Part shown: piece after piece, positions 9,693 to 19,683 of the stretch
Position numbering within the stretch: the first letter of the stretch is position 1
How the letters are laid out: each line of letters opens with the position of its first letter
Origin: Maricaulis sp.
GTDB taxonomy: Bacteria; Pseudomonadota; Alphaproteobacteria; Caulobacterales; Maricaulaceae
Reading direction: 5' to 3'
Length of the DNA: 64,000 nucleotides
NCBI RefSeq assembly: GCF_017642925.1
Contig: NZ_JAEPOL010000013.1
Location: 1-64,000 of the forward strand
Translations under genes and position numbers: made by a program
Notes under the pieces: generated by a model
Told to the model about the DNA's origin: nothing
What the model saw: the letters and a program-made list of their open reading frames with translations, nothing else
Databases searched by the model: none

Positions 9693-9985
9693 TACACAGC
9701 CTCGGCCTTGAATGTCGCGATATCGCTTTCCGCATCCCCCAGCGTTCCCGCCAGCACATCGGCGTGGGAACTCGTCCGTGCGGCAAGCCAGACGCGGGCC
9801 TTCAGATCGGCCGGATAGGTCTTGAAGCGGCGCGCCATGTGACCGATCGACAGGATGCAGGCATTGAGCACCCAGCGGTCGTCCGACCCCAGCGCGGCCT
9901 CGATCTCGGCAATGATATCGCCCGGTGCATCGGCGTGCAGCGCCGCGCCGATCATCGACTGCACCGTGTCTTCGGTAGCGCTCAT
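9692..9985 (-). CDS. Small hypothetical protein, upstream of the QEGLA protein
   Basis: 97-aa ORF abutting 8421-9692 on the same strand. Confidence 0.7.
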   Translation of the reverse strand: MSATEDTVQSMIGAALHADAPGDIIAEIEAALGSDDRWVLNACILSIGHMARRFKTYPADLKARVWLAARTSSHADVLAGTLGDAESDIATFKAEAV

Positions 9986-10917
9986 CCGGCACGCCTCACA
10001 GCCGCCGGCATATGGCAGGCCTCGATCACGGCCGGCGGCGTCTCGAAGAAGAAGGGATGCGTGCGGTTGCGGCGGGCGGCCTTGGCGTCGTGGAAGGCCT
10101 GGCTGTCCGTGCGCATGATCTCGTAGGCGGGACGCTCGGCTTCGGGCAGGTCGGCCGCCACCTGCACCGACAGGATCGTGTCCCGGGCCGCCGGATCGGC
10201 GATCACGCCCGAATTGACGGCCGGATCTCCCCGGCGCAGCGCCTGCACATGCTCCATGCCGTCAATGACACGGCCGAAGACCGACATGATCCGGTCGAGA
10301 TGGCGCGGCCCGTGCCCGATGACGATGTAGAATTCCACATCGCCGCTGTCCGGCTCATTGCCGCGCGCCATGGCGACCGTGCCGGGACAATGGATCGGCC
10401 AGACCTCATCGCCCGCCGCGTTCATGGCCGCCGGGAAGCCCGCGACATGGCCGACGGTGGGCGCATAGAGGTCGGCATCGATCATCGGCGTGAAGGTGAC
10501 GCTTCCGGCCGGCACGGTGAATTCGCCCGCCAGCGCCGGATATTGCGGCAGCTCGATCGAGTCGGCGTCCTCGCCGCGCCCCGCCTGGGCCACGAAACCG
10601 TCGATCACGCGATAGAAGTCCCGCCCGTCGAAAAAGCCGTCACGGGCTGCCTGCCGCATGCGCGCGGCATGGTTCGGCGCAATCCAGTCGGCCAGTTCGA
10701 TAGCGATCGTGCCGTCGTCGACCTCGATCAGGAGCAGGTCTTCCGGGTCGACCGCACGCCAGTCGGGAATGCCGGTGAAATCCGGTCGGGCAGCCGGGGC
10801 GCTTGTCTCGTCGAAATAGTCAATCACGCCCTGGCGCTGTTCCGGCCCCGTGCGGTCGCACGCGCCCAGCATCAAGACCGTCAACACAATACCGCTGCGC
10901 CACATACCTGCCCTCAT
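9982..10917 (-). CDS. Cyclophilin-type peptidylprolyl isomerase, lipoprotein-like
   Basis: VDDGTIAIELADWIAPNHAARMRQAARDGFFDGRDFYRVIDGFVAQAG; LMLGACD lipobox. Confidence 0.9.
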   Translation of the reverse strand: MRAGMWRSGIVLTVLMLGACDRTGPEQRQGVIDYFDETSAPAARPDFTGIPDWRAVDPEDLLLIEVDDGTIAIELADWIAPNHAARMRQAARDGFFDGRDFYRVIDGFVAQAGRGEDADSIELPQYPALAGEFTVPAGSVTFTPMIDADLYAPTVGHVAGFPAAMNAAGDEVWPIHCPGTVAMARGNEPDSGDVEFYIVIGHGPRHLDRIMSVFGRVIDGMEHVQALRRGDPAVNSGVIADPAARDTILSVQVAADLPEAERPAYEIMRTDSQAFHDAKAARRNRTHPFFFETPPAVIEACHMPAAVRRAG

Positions 10918-10932
10918 TTTTCGCGATACTAC

Positions 10933-12642
10933 TCAGCCCGCCCCGCCGAAACGTTCGGACCATTCCGCCACGTCCGTATCCTCGATCTTCTTGAACAGGA
11001 CTTCAGGCGGCTCGACGGACTGACCGACCGGCAGCGCGGTGAGCATGGACTTTGCCTCGCCCTTCGGCCAGACGCGATCGCTATCGGCGATCCCCAGCGC
11101 ATCGAGAATGGTGGCGGCCGCATTCGGGATGACCGGCAGGGCTACCCTGGCCATCACCGTCATGTAGTTGAGCGCCGTGCGCACGCCGATGGCGGCGGCG
11201 TCCGGGTCGGTCTTGAACTTGGTCCAGGGCTCGGCCTTCGTGAGGTATTCATTGCCCAGCGCCCAGATCGCGCGGATCTCGCTGGCGGCCTTGCGGAATT
11301 CCATTGCCTCGAAATGCGCTTCCGCGGCCTTCAGGCGTTCCGTCATCTCGCCGGCCAGCCAGTCCTCGTTCTCGCCCCACGTGCCGCCTTCCGGAACGAC
11401 GCCGTCGAAGCGCGACTTGTTGAAGCGCAGGATGCGGTTGACGTAATTTCCCAGCACATTGGCCAGGTCGGTGTTGATCAGGCTCTGGAAATGCTCCCAG
11501 GTGAAAGCCGCGTCCGAGCCTTCCGGCGCGTTGGCGGTGAGATACCAGCGCCAGTAATCGCCCGGCAGAAGATCGAGCGCCTGGTCCATGAAGACGCCGC
11601 GCTTTTCCGAGGTCGAGAACTTGCCGCCATACCAGGTCAGCCAGTTGAACGCCTTCAGCTTGTCGACCGTCTTCCAGGGCTCTTCGGACCCCAGAATGGT
11701 CGCCGGGAAGGACACGGTGTGGAAGGCGACATTGTCCTTGCCCATGAACTGGACATAGGTGACGTCATCCGCGCCCTTGTCGGTGCGCCACCAGCTTTCC
11801 CAGTCCCCGCCATTGGCCTCGGCCCATTCCACCGTCGCGCCGATATAGCCGATGGGCGCATCGAACCAGACATAGAAGACCTTGTTCTCGAAGCCCTCGC
11901 GCGGCGCGCCGTCCTTGGTGACCGGCACGCCCCATTTCAGGTCGCGCGTGATGGAACGGTCACGCAGCCCCTCGTCCAGCCATTTATAGGCGATCGACTT
12001 GGCCAGGCTGGGCCATTCGGTGGAGGCGTCCACCCAGTCGCGGATCCTGGCTTCCATCTTCGTCTGCAGGAGATGGAGATGCTTGGTCTCGCGCACTTCC
12101 AGATTCTTCGAGCCGGAAATCTTGGAGTACGGCTCTTTAAGGTCCGTCGGCTCCAGCAGGCGGCCGCAATTATCGCACTGGTCGCCGCGCGCGCGCTCGA
12201 AACCGCAATGCGGACAGGTGCCCTCGACATAGCGATCCGGCAGGAAGCGGTCGTCATCGATCGAGAAGACCTGGTGTTCGAGACGCTCCTCGATCAGCCC
12301 CCTGGCCTCCAGCACTTCGGCGAAATGCTGCGTCAGGGTGATATTGGGCTGGCTGGAGGTGCGGCCGAACACATCATAGCTCAAAGAGAAACCGTCGCCG
12401 GCGCGCTTCTGGATATCGTGCTGCTCGTCGCAATATTCGCGCACGCTCTGACCGGCCGTTGCTGCTGCCAGCTCGGCCGGCGTGCCATGCTCGTCGGTGG
12501 CGCAGACATAGAGCACGTCATGACCCATCACCCGCTGGAAGCGCGCATAGACATCGGCGGGCAACATCGAGCCCGCGAGATTGCCCAAATGCTTGACGCC
12601 ATTGATGTAGGGCAGAGCGCTGGTGATCAGTATCCGGGCCAT
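10933..12642 (-). CDS. metG: Methionine--tRNA ligase
   Basis: [55 protein letters not shown]. Confidence 0.95.
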   Translation of the reverse strand: MARILITSALPYINGVKHLGNLAGSMLPADVYARFQRVMGHDVLYVCATDEHGTPAELAAATAGQSVREYCDEQHDIQKRAGDGFSLSYDVFGRTSSQPNITLTQHFAEVLEARGLIEERLEHQVFSIDDDRFLPDRYVEGTCPHCGFERARGDQCDNCGRLLEPTDLKEPYSKISGSKNLEVRETKHLHLLQTKMEARIRDWVDASTEWPSLAKSIAYKWLDEGLRDRSITRDLKWGVPVTKDGAPREGFENKVFYVWFDAPIGYIGATVEWAEANGGDWESWWRTDKGADDVTYVQFMGKDNVAFHTVSFPATILGSEEPWKTVDKLKAFNWLTWYGGKFSTSEKRGVFMDQALDLLPGDYWRWYLTANAPEGSDAAFTWEHFQSLINTDLANVLGNYVNRILRFNKSRFDGVVPEGGTWGENEDWLAGEMTERLKAAEAHFEAMEFRKAASEIRAIWALGNEYLTKAEPWTKFKTDPDAAAIGVRTALNYMTVMARVALPVIPNAAATILDALGIADSDRVWPKGEAKSMLTALPVGQSVEPPEVLFKKIEDTDVAEWSERFGGAG

Positions 12643-12761
12643 TTCGACTTTCTTCTCTTGCGCGGCGATTGGAGTAGAGTGTTCGCGTCAGGGGCGAGCC
12701 AAAGGGGACTCGTCCCGGGGCCGTGAGACATACAGGCCCTTCAATGGGGAGGAAACACCAA

Positions 12762-13196
12762 ATGCCGCGAATTCTCGGGCTGAACATTGTGGCGCTCATC
12801 GTCGCCACACTCGCCTTCTACGCTGTGGGCGCCGTCTGGTACGGCGCGCTGTTCGCCGAGCTCTGGACAGGGCTGTGGGGCTTCACCGACGCCCAGATGG
12901 CCGCCGCCGAAGCGTCCGCCGGGCCGGCCATGGCGATGGGCTTTGCCATCACGCTGGTCACCACGGCCTTTCTGGGTCTGGCCCTGAAAGCGCTGAAAGC
13001 CGACGGCCTTGCCAGTGCCGTGAAATGGGCCGTCTTCCTGTGGGCCGGTTTCGTGGTGACAACCATGGCCTATGACATCGCCTACGCCATGCAGCCCATG
13101 ATGCTGCTGGTGCTCGACGGAGCGCATACGCTGATCGGCTTCGTGATCGCCGCCGCCATCCTCACCGCGATGGACGGCGTCGCCGTCAAGGACTGA
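12762..13196 (+). CDS. DUF1761 family membrane protein
   Basis: MPRILGLNIVALIVATLAFYAVGAVWYGALF..., four hydrophobic segments. Confidence 0.85.
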   Translation: MPRILGLNIVALIVATLAFYAVGAVWYGALFAELWTGLWGFTDAQMAAAEASAGPAMAMGFAITLVTTAFLGLALKALKADGLASAVKWAVFLWAGFVVTTMAYDIAYAMQPMMLLVLDGAHTLIGFVIAAAILTAMDGVAVKD

Positions 13197-13285
13197 TCCG
13201 CGACACGGCCGGCGGACCGGGCAGTTCCGATTGCATCAGGGACTTGTCCCGCTCCCCGGCCCCGCGTATCAGGTCGCCCTTGGTT

Positions 13286-13361
13286 GCCGGCTTAGCTCAG
13301 CTGGTAGAGCACCTGATTTGTAATCAGGGGGTCGGGGGTTCGAGTCCCTCAGCCGGCACCA
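13286..13361 (+). tRNA. tRNA-Thr(TGT)
   Basis: gccggcttagctcagctggtagagcacctgatttgtaatcagggggtcgggggttcgagtccctcagccggcacca. Confidence 0.95.
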
Positions 13362-13587
13362 TTTTTCCTTTGTTCCCGCTCCGCTCGACCCGAGCCTGTC
13401 ACCGCGGTCGGTGTCGGGGTCGATGCTCGCATGGAACGCGCTCAGGGCTGCGGGGAGCGAGCCCGATCCCTCAGCCGGCACCATTTCTCGATTGCTTCCG
13501 CTCCGCTCGAACCCGTACCCGGTCAAACTGCCGGTGGTGGGGTTCGTGCTCACATGAAGCACGCTCAAGGCTGCGGGGAGCGAGCTT
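13345..13587 (+). repeat. ~122-123-bp tandem duplication including the 3' end of tRNA-Thr
   Basis: tccctcagccggcaccattt at 13345 and 13467; cgctcaRggctgcggggagcgagc at 13439 and 13562. Confidence 0.9.
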
Positions 13588-13779
13588 GGTCTGGCGCTCT
13601 GTACGCCTCTCACATCCACCGCAACGATTACGCCACGCTCCATTCGTCGCACCGGATTGTGCCCTAACGGCACCACAAACGCCGTGAACGCCGCATATCT
13701 GCGACAAACGCCCTGATAAACCCGACGAACGACGCGCGCGCCGATTTGGGTGGCGCAGGGGCGCGACTAGGCTGGACGC

Positions 13780-15474
13780 ATGTTCAGTGCACCGCCTCTC
13801 TCGCCGGCCCCGGACGCGTTCAGAAGCGACCGTCTCGCCGCCCGCCACCTCGCCATCGCCCTCGTCCTGTTCTGGTGCGTGGTCGCCTTTTTCAACCTCG
13901 TGGCCGACTGGAACGAATTCGTCGCCCGGCCGGGGCTGCTGCCGCGGCTGGTGCCGGTTTCCACAGCAGGAGGATTGCTGTCCTTCATGCTGACGGACCT
14001 GATCCGCCGGACGCGCGAGCTGCCGGCTGTGCGCCGGTTCACCACCCTCATCATCGCCATCGCCGCGACCGCGCTTGTCTTCTCCGTCGTCAACCTGCTG
14101 TTCACGGCGCGCGAGGGGGCCGGCGGGATCGAACGGGACATGCTGACCCGGGTCGGCCATCGCTGGATGACGGATGTCTGGGTGTTTGCCGGCTGGTGTG
14201 CGCTGACCTGGCGCCTCGACCAGAGCCGGCGGCCGGACCCGGCGCGCCAGCGCGGCCTGCAATCGCGGCTCAACCGGACGCTGGGATCGGCGAACCGGCT
14301 GCCCACGACGACGATCGACCGCGCCAATGACGGCATGCGGGCGGCGGTATTCTGGCGGATGCAGATCGTCTTCTGGACCTGCAATCTGCTGTTCACCGTC
14401 CTCACCAGCATCGCGATGATCGAGGACGTCTACAATCTGTGGCGCAATGTCGTCATCGAGGCGAGCGGGCTCGCCGCCACCACGCTGATCCACTATGCGG
14501 TGCTGCGCCCCACGCGGCAGCTCGACCTGTCGACACGCTTTGCCCTGATCATGGGCAGCTCGATGCTGGCGACCTGCTTCTACATCGTGATGATGTGGCT
14601 GATGTGGTACGAGGTCTTCCCGACCGAGTTCACCAACAGCCGCATGACGACGCGAGGCTGGGAAGGCCTGACCCACATCGCGCCGCGCTGGTTCGTCTTC
14701 AACATGCCCGCCTTCATTGCCTGGTCGGCGATCTATCTGGTGATCGAGGCTTTCGGCCGCATCCGTGCCCAGGAATGGCAGATATATGATTCCGCCGTTC
14801 TGGCCCAGGAAGCCCAGCTGAAAATGCTGCGCTTCCAGCTCAATCCGCATTTCCTGTTCAACACGATCAACGCCATCTCCTCGCTGGTGATCGACCGGCA
14901 TAATGACGAGGCCGAGACCATGCTGGGCCGGCTCAGCGATTTCCTGCGCTTTGCGCTGCAGACCTCGCCGGACGAGCGTGTGCCGCTGGACGAGGAACTG
15001 GCCGCGCAGGATCTCTATCTGGGGATCGAGAAGGCCCGTTTCGACAGCCGACTCGACGTCGAGCGCGATATCGACCCGGCTGTCCGCAAGGCGCTCGTGC
15101 CCTCGCTGATCCTGCAGCCTGTGCTGGAGAATTCGGTGAAATACGCCGTCTCCAGGTCGCGGGTGCAGGTGCATATCGCCATCCGGGCCCGGCGCGAGGG
15201 CGAGATGCTGGTGCTGGATATCACCGACAGCGGCGGCCCGGTCCCCGCCACGCCGCCGGAAGGCACGGGCGTCGGGCTGAACAATATCCGCGCCCGGCTG
15301 GAAGTCCTTTACGGCAAGCACGCCGATCTGGCGGCCGGCCCGGTCAAGGGCGGCGGCTTTGCCGTCCGTATCCGCCTGCCGCTTGAGGTCGGCGAACCGG
15401 TGACGGCCGCGGCGACCGAAACAGACACAGGACAGACCCAGGGAGGGAAGAAGGATGCGCATCCTGATCGTTGA
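13780..15474 (+). CDS. Sensor histidine kinase, LytS/YehU (His_kinase PF06580) type
   Basis: LKMLRFQLNPHFLFNTINAISSLV; LILQPVLENSVKYAV; GTGVGLNNIRARL. Confidence 0.92.
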   Translation: MFSAPPLSPAPDAFRSDRLAARHLAIALVLFWCVVAFFNLVADWNEFVARPGLLPRLVPVSTAGGLLSFMLTDLIRRTRELPAVRRFTTLIIAIAATALVFSVVNLLFTAREGAGGIERDMLTRVGHRWMTDVWVFAGWCALTWRLDQSRRPDPARQRGLQSRLNRTLGSANRLPTTTIDRANDGMRAAVFWRMQIVFWTCNLLFTVLTSIAMIEDVYNLWRNVVIEASGLAATTLIHYAVLRPTRQLDLSTRFALIMGSSMLATCFYIVMMWLMWYEVFPTEFTNSRMTTRGWEGLTHIAPRWFVFNMPAFIAWSAIYLVIEAFGRIRAQEWQIYDSAVLAQEAQLKMLRFQLNPHFLFNTINAISSLVIDRHNDEAETMLGRLSDFLRFALQTSPDERVPLDEELAAQDLYLGIEKARFDSRLDVERDIDPAVRKALVPSLILQPVLENSVKYAVSRSRVQVHIAIRARREGEMLVLDITDSGGPVPATPPEGTGVGLNNIRARLEVLYGKHADLAAGPVKGGGFAVRIRLPLEVGEPVTAAATETDTGQTQGGKKDAHPDR

Positions 15475-16222
15475 TGACGAGCGGCTGGCCTCGCGCCGGC
15501 TGGAAGTCCTGCTGGCCCGCCGGCCGCAATACGAAATCGTCGGTGTGGCCCGGGATGGCGACGAGGCGATGGAGATGATCTCGGCCCTGCGCCCGGACGT
15601 CGTGCTGCTCGACATTCACATGCCCGGCACGGACGGTCTGCTGGTCTCGCGCCAGCTCAACGGGCCCGATGCCCCGGCCGTGATCTTCGTCACCGCCTAC
15701 AGCCATCACGCCGCCGAGGCCTTCGAGGAAGCCGCCGTCGACTACCTGCTCAAACCAGTGAAGCCGGAACGGCTGGACACTGCCCTCGCCCGCGCGCGCA
15801 GCCTGTTGCGCCTGCAGGACGCCCAGTCGCGCATCGGCGAGCTGGAAACGGTGATCGATGCCCTGCGCGGCAATGGCACCGGGGCCGACGATGCGCTCTG
15901 GGTGAAGGGCCGTGAAGGCATGGTGCGCGTACCCAAGCGCACGATCGACTGGGTGGAGGCTGAGGGCGACTATGTCCGCCTGCACTGCCGCGACCGGTCC
16001 TGGCTGCACCGCGACACGCTGACGGCGATGGAAGGCCTGCTGGACGAGCGCATGTTCATGCGCGTGCACCGCTCGGCGATCGTCAACAAGCAGCGCATCA
16101 CCATGTCCTCCACGACCGAGCATGGCGGCCGTCTCGTGCATCTGGACAATGGCCAGATCGTGCGTGTCGGCCGGTCCTATGAAGGCGCCCTGCGCACCGC
16201 GCTCAGCCAGATCGCCGACTGA
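15455..16222 (+). CDS. LytTR-family response regulator
   Basis: MRILIVDDERLASRRLEVLL receiver; VDWVEAEGDYVRLHCRDRSWLHRDTL..FMRVHRSAIVNKQRI LytTR domain. Confidence 0.94.
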   Translation: MRILIVDDERLASRRLEVLLARRPQYEIVGVARDGDEAMEMISALRPDVVLLDIHMPGTDGLLVSRQLNGPDAPAVIFVTAYSHHAAEAFEEAAVDYLLKPVKPERLDTALARARSLLRLQDAQSRIGELETVIDALRGNGTGADDALWVKGREGMVRVPKRTIDWVEAEGDYVRLHCRDRSWLHRDTLTAMEGLLDERMFMRVHRSAIVNKQRITMSSTTEHGGRLVHLDNGQIVRVGRSYEGALRTALSQIAD

Positions 16223-16250
16223 CCCCCACCTCCCGCAATCACGCATGAAA

Positions 16251-16282
16251 AAGGGCGGCGAACCCATCGGTTCGCCGCCCTT
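16251..16282. terminator. Rho-independent (likely bidirectional) terminator
   Basis: 14-bp perfect stem aagggcggcgaacc-catc-ggttcgccgccctt between convergent genes. Confidence 0.85.
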
Positions 16283-16336
16283 CCCCTGTCACGCAGCCCT
16301 GCCCGGCCAGAGACCGGGCAGGTGCGTCTCCCCTCA

Positions 16337-19300
16337 CTAGTAACGCAGGGCGATCTGACCGAACACGCGGCGTCCGACGACGTCGTACAGCGACGGGTCG
16401 GTGCCCGACTGCACGTTCGGTGCGTATTCCGGCGGCTGTTCGTCGAACAGGTTGTTCACGCCCAGACGGATCGAGGCGTTGTCGGTGATGTTCCAGGTTC
16501 CGGCCACATCCCAGTACCAGACAGCGTCGGTACCGGTGAAGCTGGTCTCGACCGGGAAGATCACGCTGGCGCGGTTGTCCATCGACGCGATGTATTGTGC
16601 GCGCACATCGAAGTCGAAGTCCGCCACGCTCCAGCGCGTGTTCCAGACAGCCTTCCATTCCGGGAAGGAGGTGCCCAGGCCTTCGCCGAAGAAGGACACG
16701 GTTCCGGCGTAGTCGAGATCCGGCAGGCTGTTGAGATCCTGCTGCTTCCACTCCAGCAGGTGCGTCAGCATAACGCTGGTGGTGACACTGCCGGCCCAGG
16801 ACGGCGCACCGAGCCATTCCGGATCGAAGCCCCAGCCGAAGGCGAAGTCGATACCCGAGGCCTGTTGCGAACCGCCGTTGACGCCCGGGAAGTTGCCGTT
16901 CGGATCGTCCACGAAGTTGATACCGAAGATGTCACCACCGCCCCGCACGATACCGGCGCAGGAATAGCGGTTCACATCATAGGTCGGATTGGTGCCGTAA
17001 TAATTGTAGCAATCGGCGATCAGCTGGTTCACCCCCGGCGCCAGGATCGGCGAGGAGATGTCGATACGCCAGTAGTCGACCGTGCCCTGGAAACGGTCCA
17101 GCCAGCGATTGGAGACCGGCGACTGGAACACCGCACCGATGGTGAAGGTGTCAGCCGATTCCGGATCGAGGTCCGTATTGCCGGTCGTGGTCACAGAGGC
17201 CTGGGTACCCGGCGTCTGGACATAGGCATCCGGAGAGGCCACGCCCGTTGCCGCGCACAAGGCCCGCATCTGGACCGAGTCGGGTCCGGAACGCTGGACA
17301 CCGGTGATCGAGCACGGATCGAAGTATTGCGGCGCAGAACCGCCACCGCCGAACAGCTCGCCGAAGTTCGGCGCGCGCACGGAGTGCTGATAGGACGCCC
17401 GGAAGCGGGCATAGTCCAGCGGCTCCCAGCTCAGCTCGGCCTTGTAGGCCGGGTCGTTCGAGCCGCCGGTATCACCGGTTATACCGTCGCGGAACTCGCT
17501 GCGCGAGACGCGATAGCCCAGGCTAAGATCGATCGCACCGAAGGGCGCATCGTCGCCGGCCAGCGGGATCAGCGCCTCGCCGAACAGGTCTTCGAACGAG
17601 TTGGTGCCCGAGTTCGGATTCTGTGCGTTGAAGCCGGAGATCGGACCGGCACCCGAACCCGGATCGAAGTCGAACTCGAAGCCGCGATATTCGGCGCCGA
17701 GCACCATCGACACCGGACCGGCCGGCATGTTGAAGGCGTCGCCGGCAACATAGAGCTGACCCACCGTCTGGGAGAATTCCGTCGACGCGGTCGAGGAGAC
17801 TTCCAGGTAGGACACACATTCCGCCGAGAGCGGCTGGCGGCCGAACGGATTGAAGCCGCCGGCGCAGGTGCTGTCGCCGCCATCGGCGGCTTCCAGCAGT
17901 ATCTGCAGACGATCGGTATCGATATTGCCTTCCTGGCGGCGGTCGATTTCGGTGTCACCGCGCGAGACATAGGCATGCCACGTCCAGCCGCTGGAACCGA
18001 TCGGGCCTTCGGCGCCGAAAGTGTAGCTGGTCACGGTGTTCTCGAAGTTCGACTGACGCAGACCGGCGGACAGGGTCCGCTGACGCATCAGGAAGGGTTC
18101 CAGGGCGCCTGAGCCGACCAGGTTCGGATCGTCGCCGGTCCGGCTTGCCAGAATGGCGGCGAGATCGGTCGGGATGAACGGGTTGGTGACCGGAATGATC
18201 AGCTGGTTGGACACGGTGCGGCCCGGCTCGACCAGAGCCGAAACAGCCTGAATCGCCGTGTTCTCGCCCGGCGCGCGGGTCTGAACAGTCGGGATCGGGG
18301 TCGGTGCCAGCGCCGAAGCCGACGTGTAGTGCGCCCAGGCGATATTGCCGAAGATGTTGACGCCATTGTCGAGATCATAGTCTGCCCGGGCCATGAAGCT
18401 GTCGCGCTCCATCGGCAGGGTGAGCAGGTTCACGAAATCGAAATTGTAGGAATAGGCATCCGGGAAGATGTTCTGGTTGACGTTGCCGTCGATGTCATAC
18501 CGGAAGTTCTCGACGTCCGACGGGTGGTTGAAGATACCCGCCGAGAACAGCGTGCCATCCAGGTTGAAACCGAAGCGGTTACCGACGCTGACATTGGCCG
18601 GGTCGACGCCATAGGAAGCGAAGACCGCGTCAATAGAGGCTTCGGTCGGACGGTTGGCTGCACCGAAGAGCAGCGAACCGGCCGGGAAGAAGCTGGTCGT
18701 CGCCGTCGCCTGCTCGGCGAAGGGACGCTGGCTCTTGATCATGCCCTCGCGCACGGAGCGGTCGAATGCGATCACGGCATTGCCGCGACCGTCATCGACA
18801 TTGCCGCCGATCACCAGTGACACGCCGTACTCCTGGGCATCCCAGTATTCGGTGGAGTTTTCGTAGGTCGCGCGGAAATCGACGCCCTCGAAATCATCCT
18901 GCAGGATGACGTTGACCGCACCGGCCACGGCGTCGGCACCGTACACGGCACCGGCACCGCCGGTTGCAACCTCGATCCGGTCGATCAGGGCGGCCGGAAT
19001 CGTGTTGAGGTCGACCGTGAGCCCCGCGCTGGACGGCATCGCACGGCGGCCGTCGATCAGAACGATGTTCCGGTTGGCGCCGAAACCGCGCAGGTCGACA
19101 TTCGCCTGACCGCCATTGCCCGGATTGTTGGACGTGGTGGTGCCGGCCGGGTTCACCTGCGGCAGCGTGTTGAGATAGGTGTCGATCGTGATGTCCGCAT
19201 TGGCGACGACCTGGTCGCCGGTCACGGAGACCAGCGGGCTGTCGGCGACATAGTCCTGGCGCGCGATCCGCGAGCCGGTGATCACGATCACCTCGTCGTC

Positions 19301-19426
19301 CCCGGCCGTATCCTCTTGCGCGAAGGCCGGTGCCGACACGGCCGCAAGGCCTGCCAGCATGGTCGCGCCCAGCAAAGCGGATCGTCCCAGACCGCTGCCG
19401 AATGACCTGAATGCTTGATTTTTCAT
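16337..19426 (-). CDS. TonB-dependent receptor
   Basis: VIVITGSRIARQDYVADSPLVSVTGDQV plug; ..NNLFDEQPPEYAPNVQSGTDPSLYDVVGRRVFGQIALRY C-terminus. Confidence 0.95.
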   Translation of the reverse strand: MKNQAFRSFGSGLGRSALLGATMLAGLAAVSAPAFAQEDTAGDDEVIVITGSRIARQDYVADSPLVSVTGDQVVANADITIDTYLNTLPQVNPAGTTTSNNPGNGGQANVDLRGFGANRNIVLIDGRRAMPSSAGLTVDLNTIPAALIDRIEVATGGAGAVYGADAVAGAVNVILQDDFEGVDFRATYENSTEYWDAQEYGVSLVIGGNVDDGRGNAVIAFDRSVREGMIKSQRPFAEQATATTSFFPAGSLLFGAANRPTEASIDAVFASYGVDPANVSVGNRFGFNLDGTLFSAGIFNHPSDVENFRYDIDGNVNQNIFPDAYSYNFDFVNLLTLPMERDSFMARADYDLDNGVNIFGNIAWAHYTSASALAPTPIPTVQTRAPGENTAIQAVSALVEPGRTVSNQLIIPVTNPFIPTDLAAILASRTGDDPNLVGSGALEPFLMRQRTLSAGLRQSNFENTVTSYTFGAEGPIGSSGWTWHAYVSRGDTEIDRRQEGNIDTDRLQILLEAADGGDSTCAGGFNPFGRQPLSAECVSYLEVSSTASTEFSQTVGQLYVAGDAFNMPAGPVSMVLGAEYRGFEFDFDPGSGAGPISGFNAQNPNSGTNSFEDLFGEALIPLAGDDAPFGAIDLSLGYRVSRSEFRDGITGDTGGSNDPAYKAELSWEPLDYARFRASYQHSVRAPNFGELFGGGGSAPQYFDPCSITGVQRSGPDSVQMRALCAATGVASPDAYVQTPGTQASVTTTGNTDLDPESADTFTIGAVFQSPVSNRWLDRFQGTVDYWRIDISSPILAPGVNQLIADCYNYYGTNPTYDVNRYSCAGIVRGGGDIFGINFVDDPNGNFPGVNGGSQQASGIDFAFGWGFDPEWLGAPSWAGSVTTSVMLTHLLEWKQQDLNSLPDLDYAGTVSFFGEGLGTSFPEWKAVWNTRWSVADFDFDVRAQYIASMDNRASVIFPVETSFTGTDAVWYWDVAGTWNITDNASIRLGVNNLFDEQPPEYAPNVQSGTDPSLYDVVGRRVFGQIALRY

Positions 19427-19634
19427 GCCGATTTACTCCCCGGCTTGGATATCCCCTCACATGCGGCAAGCCGCATGCACGTTTGAATGCGCACGAGCGC
19501 ATCGAATGGGGTTACGGGGAGGCCGGACCGGCCGACAGCGGAATTCGGCCTGCGCCAAGCCGGGTCGGCGAACAACAAAATGCCGTTGAATGACGGGTTT
19601 TCCGGGGCGGATGACAAAAGGCGCCCGAACGCAA

Positions 19635-19660
19635 AAGGCCCGCTCTGACGAGCGGGCCTT
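19635..19660. terminator. Rho-independent terminator hairpin
   Basis: aaggcccgct-ctgacg-agcgggcctt. Confidence 0.8.
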
Positions 19661-19683
19661 CGCAGTCTGCATTTCCAGCAAGG

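Noticed and set aside
10012-12726. 904-aa ORF antisense to metG and a cyclophilin
   Set aside because: Antisense shadow ORF in GC-rich DNA; biased Arg/His/Gly composition, no domains.
13471-15615. 714-aa ORF antisense to the histidine kinase
   Set aside because: Shadow ORF; the + strand kinase is well supported.
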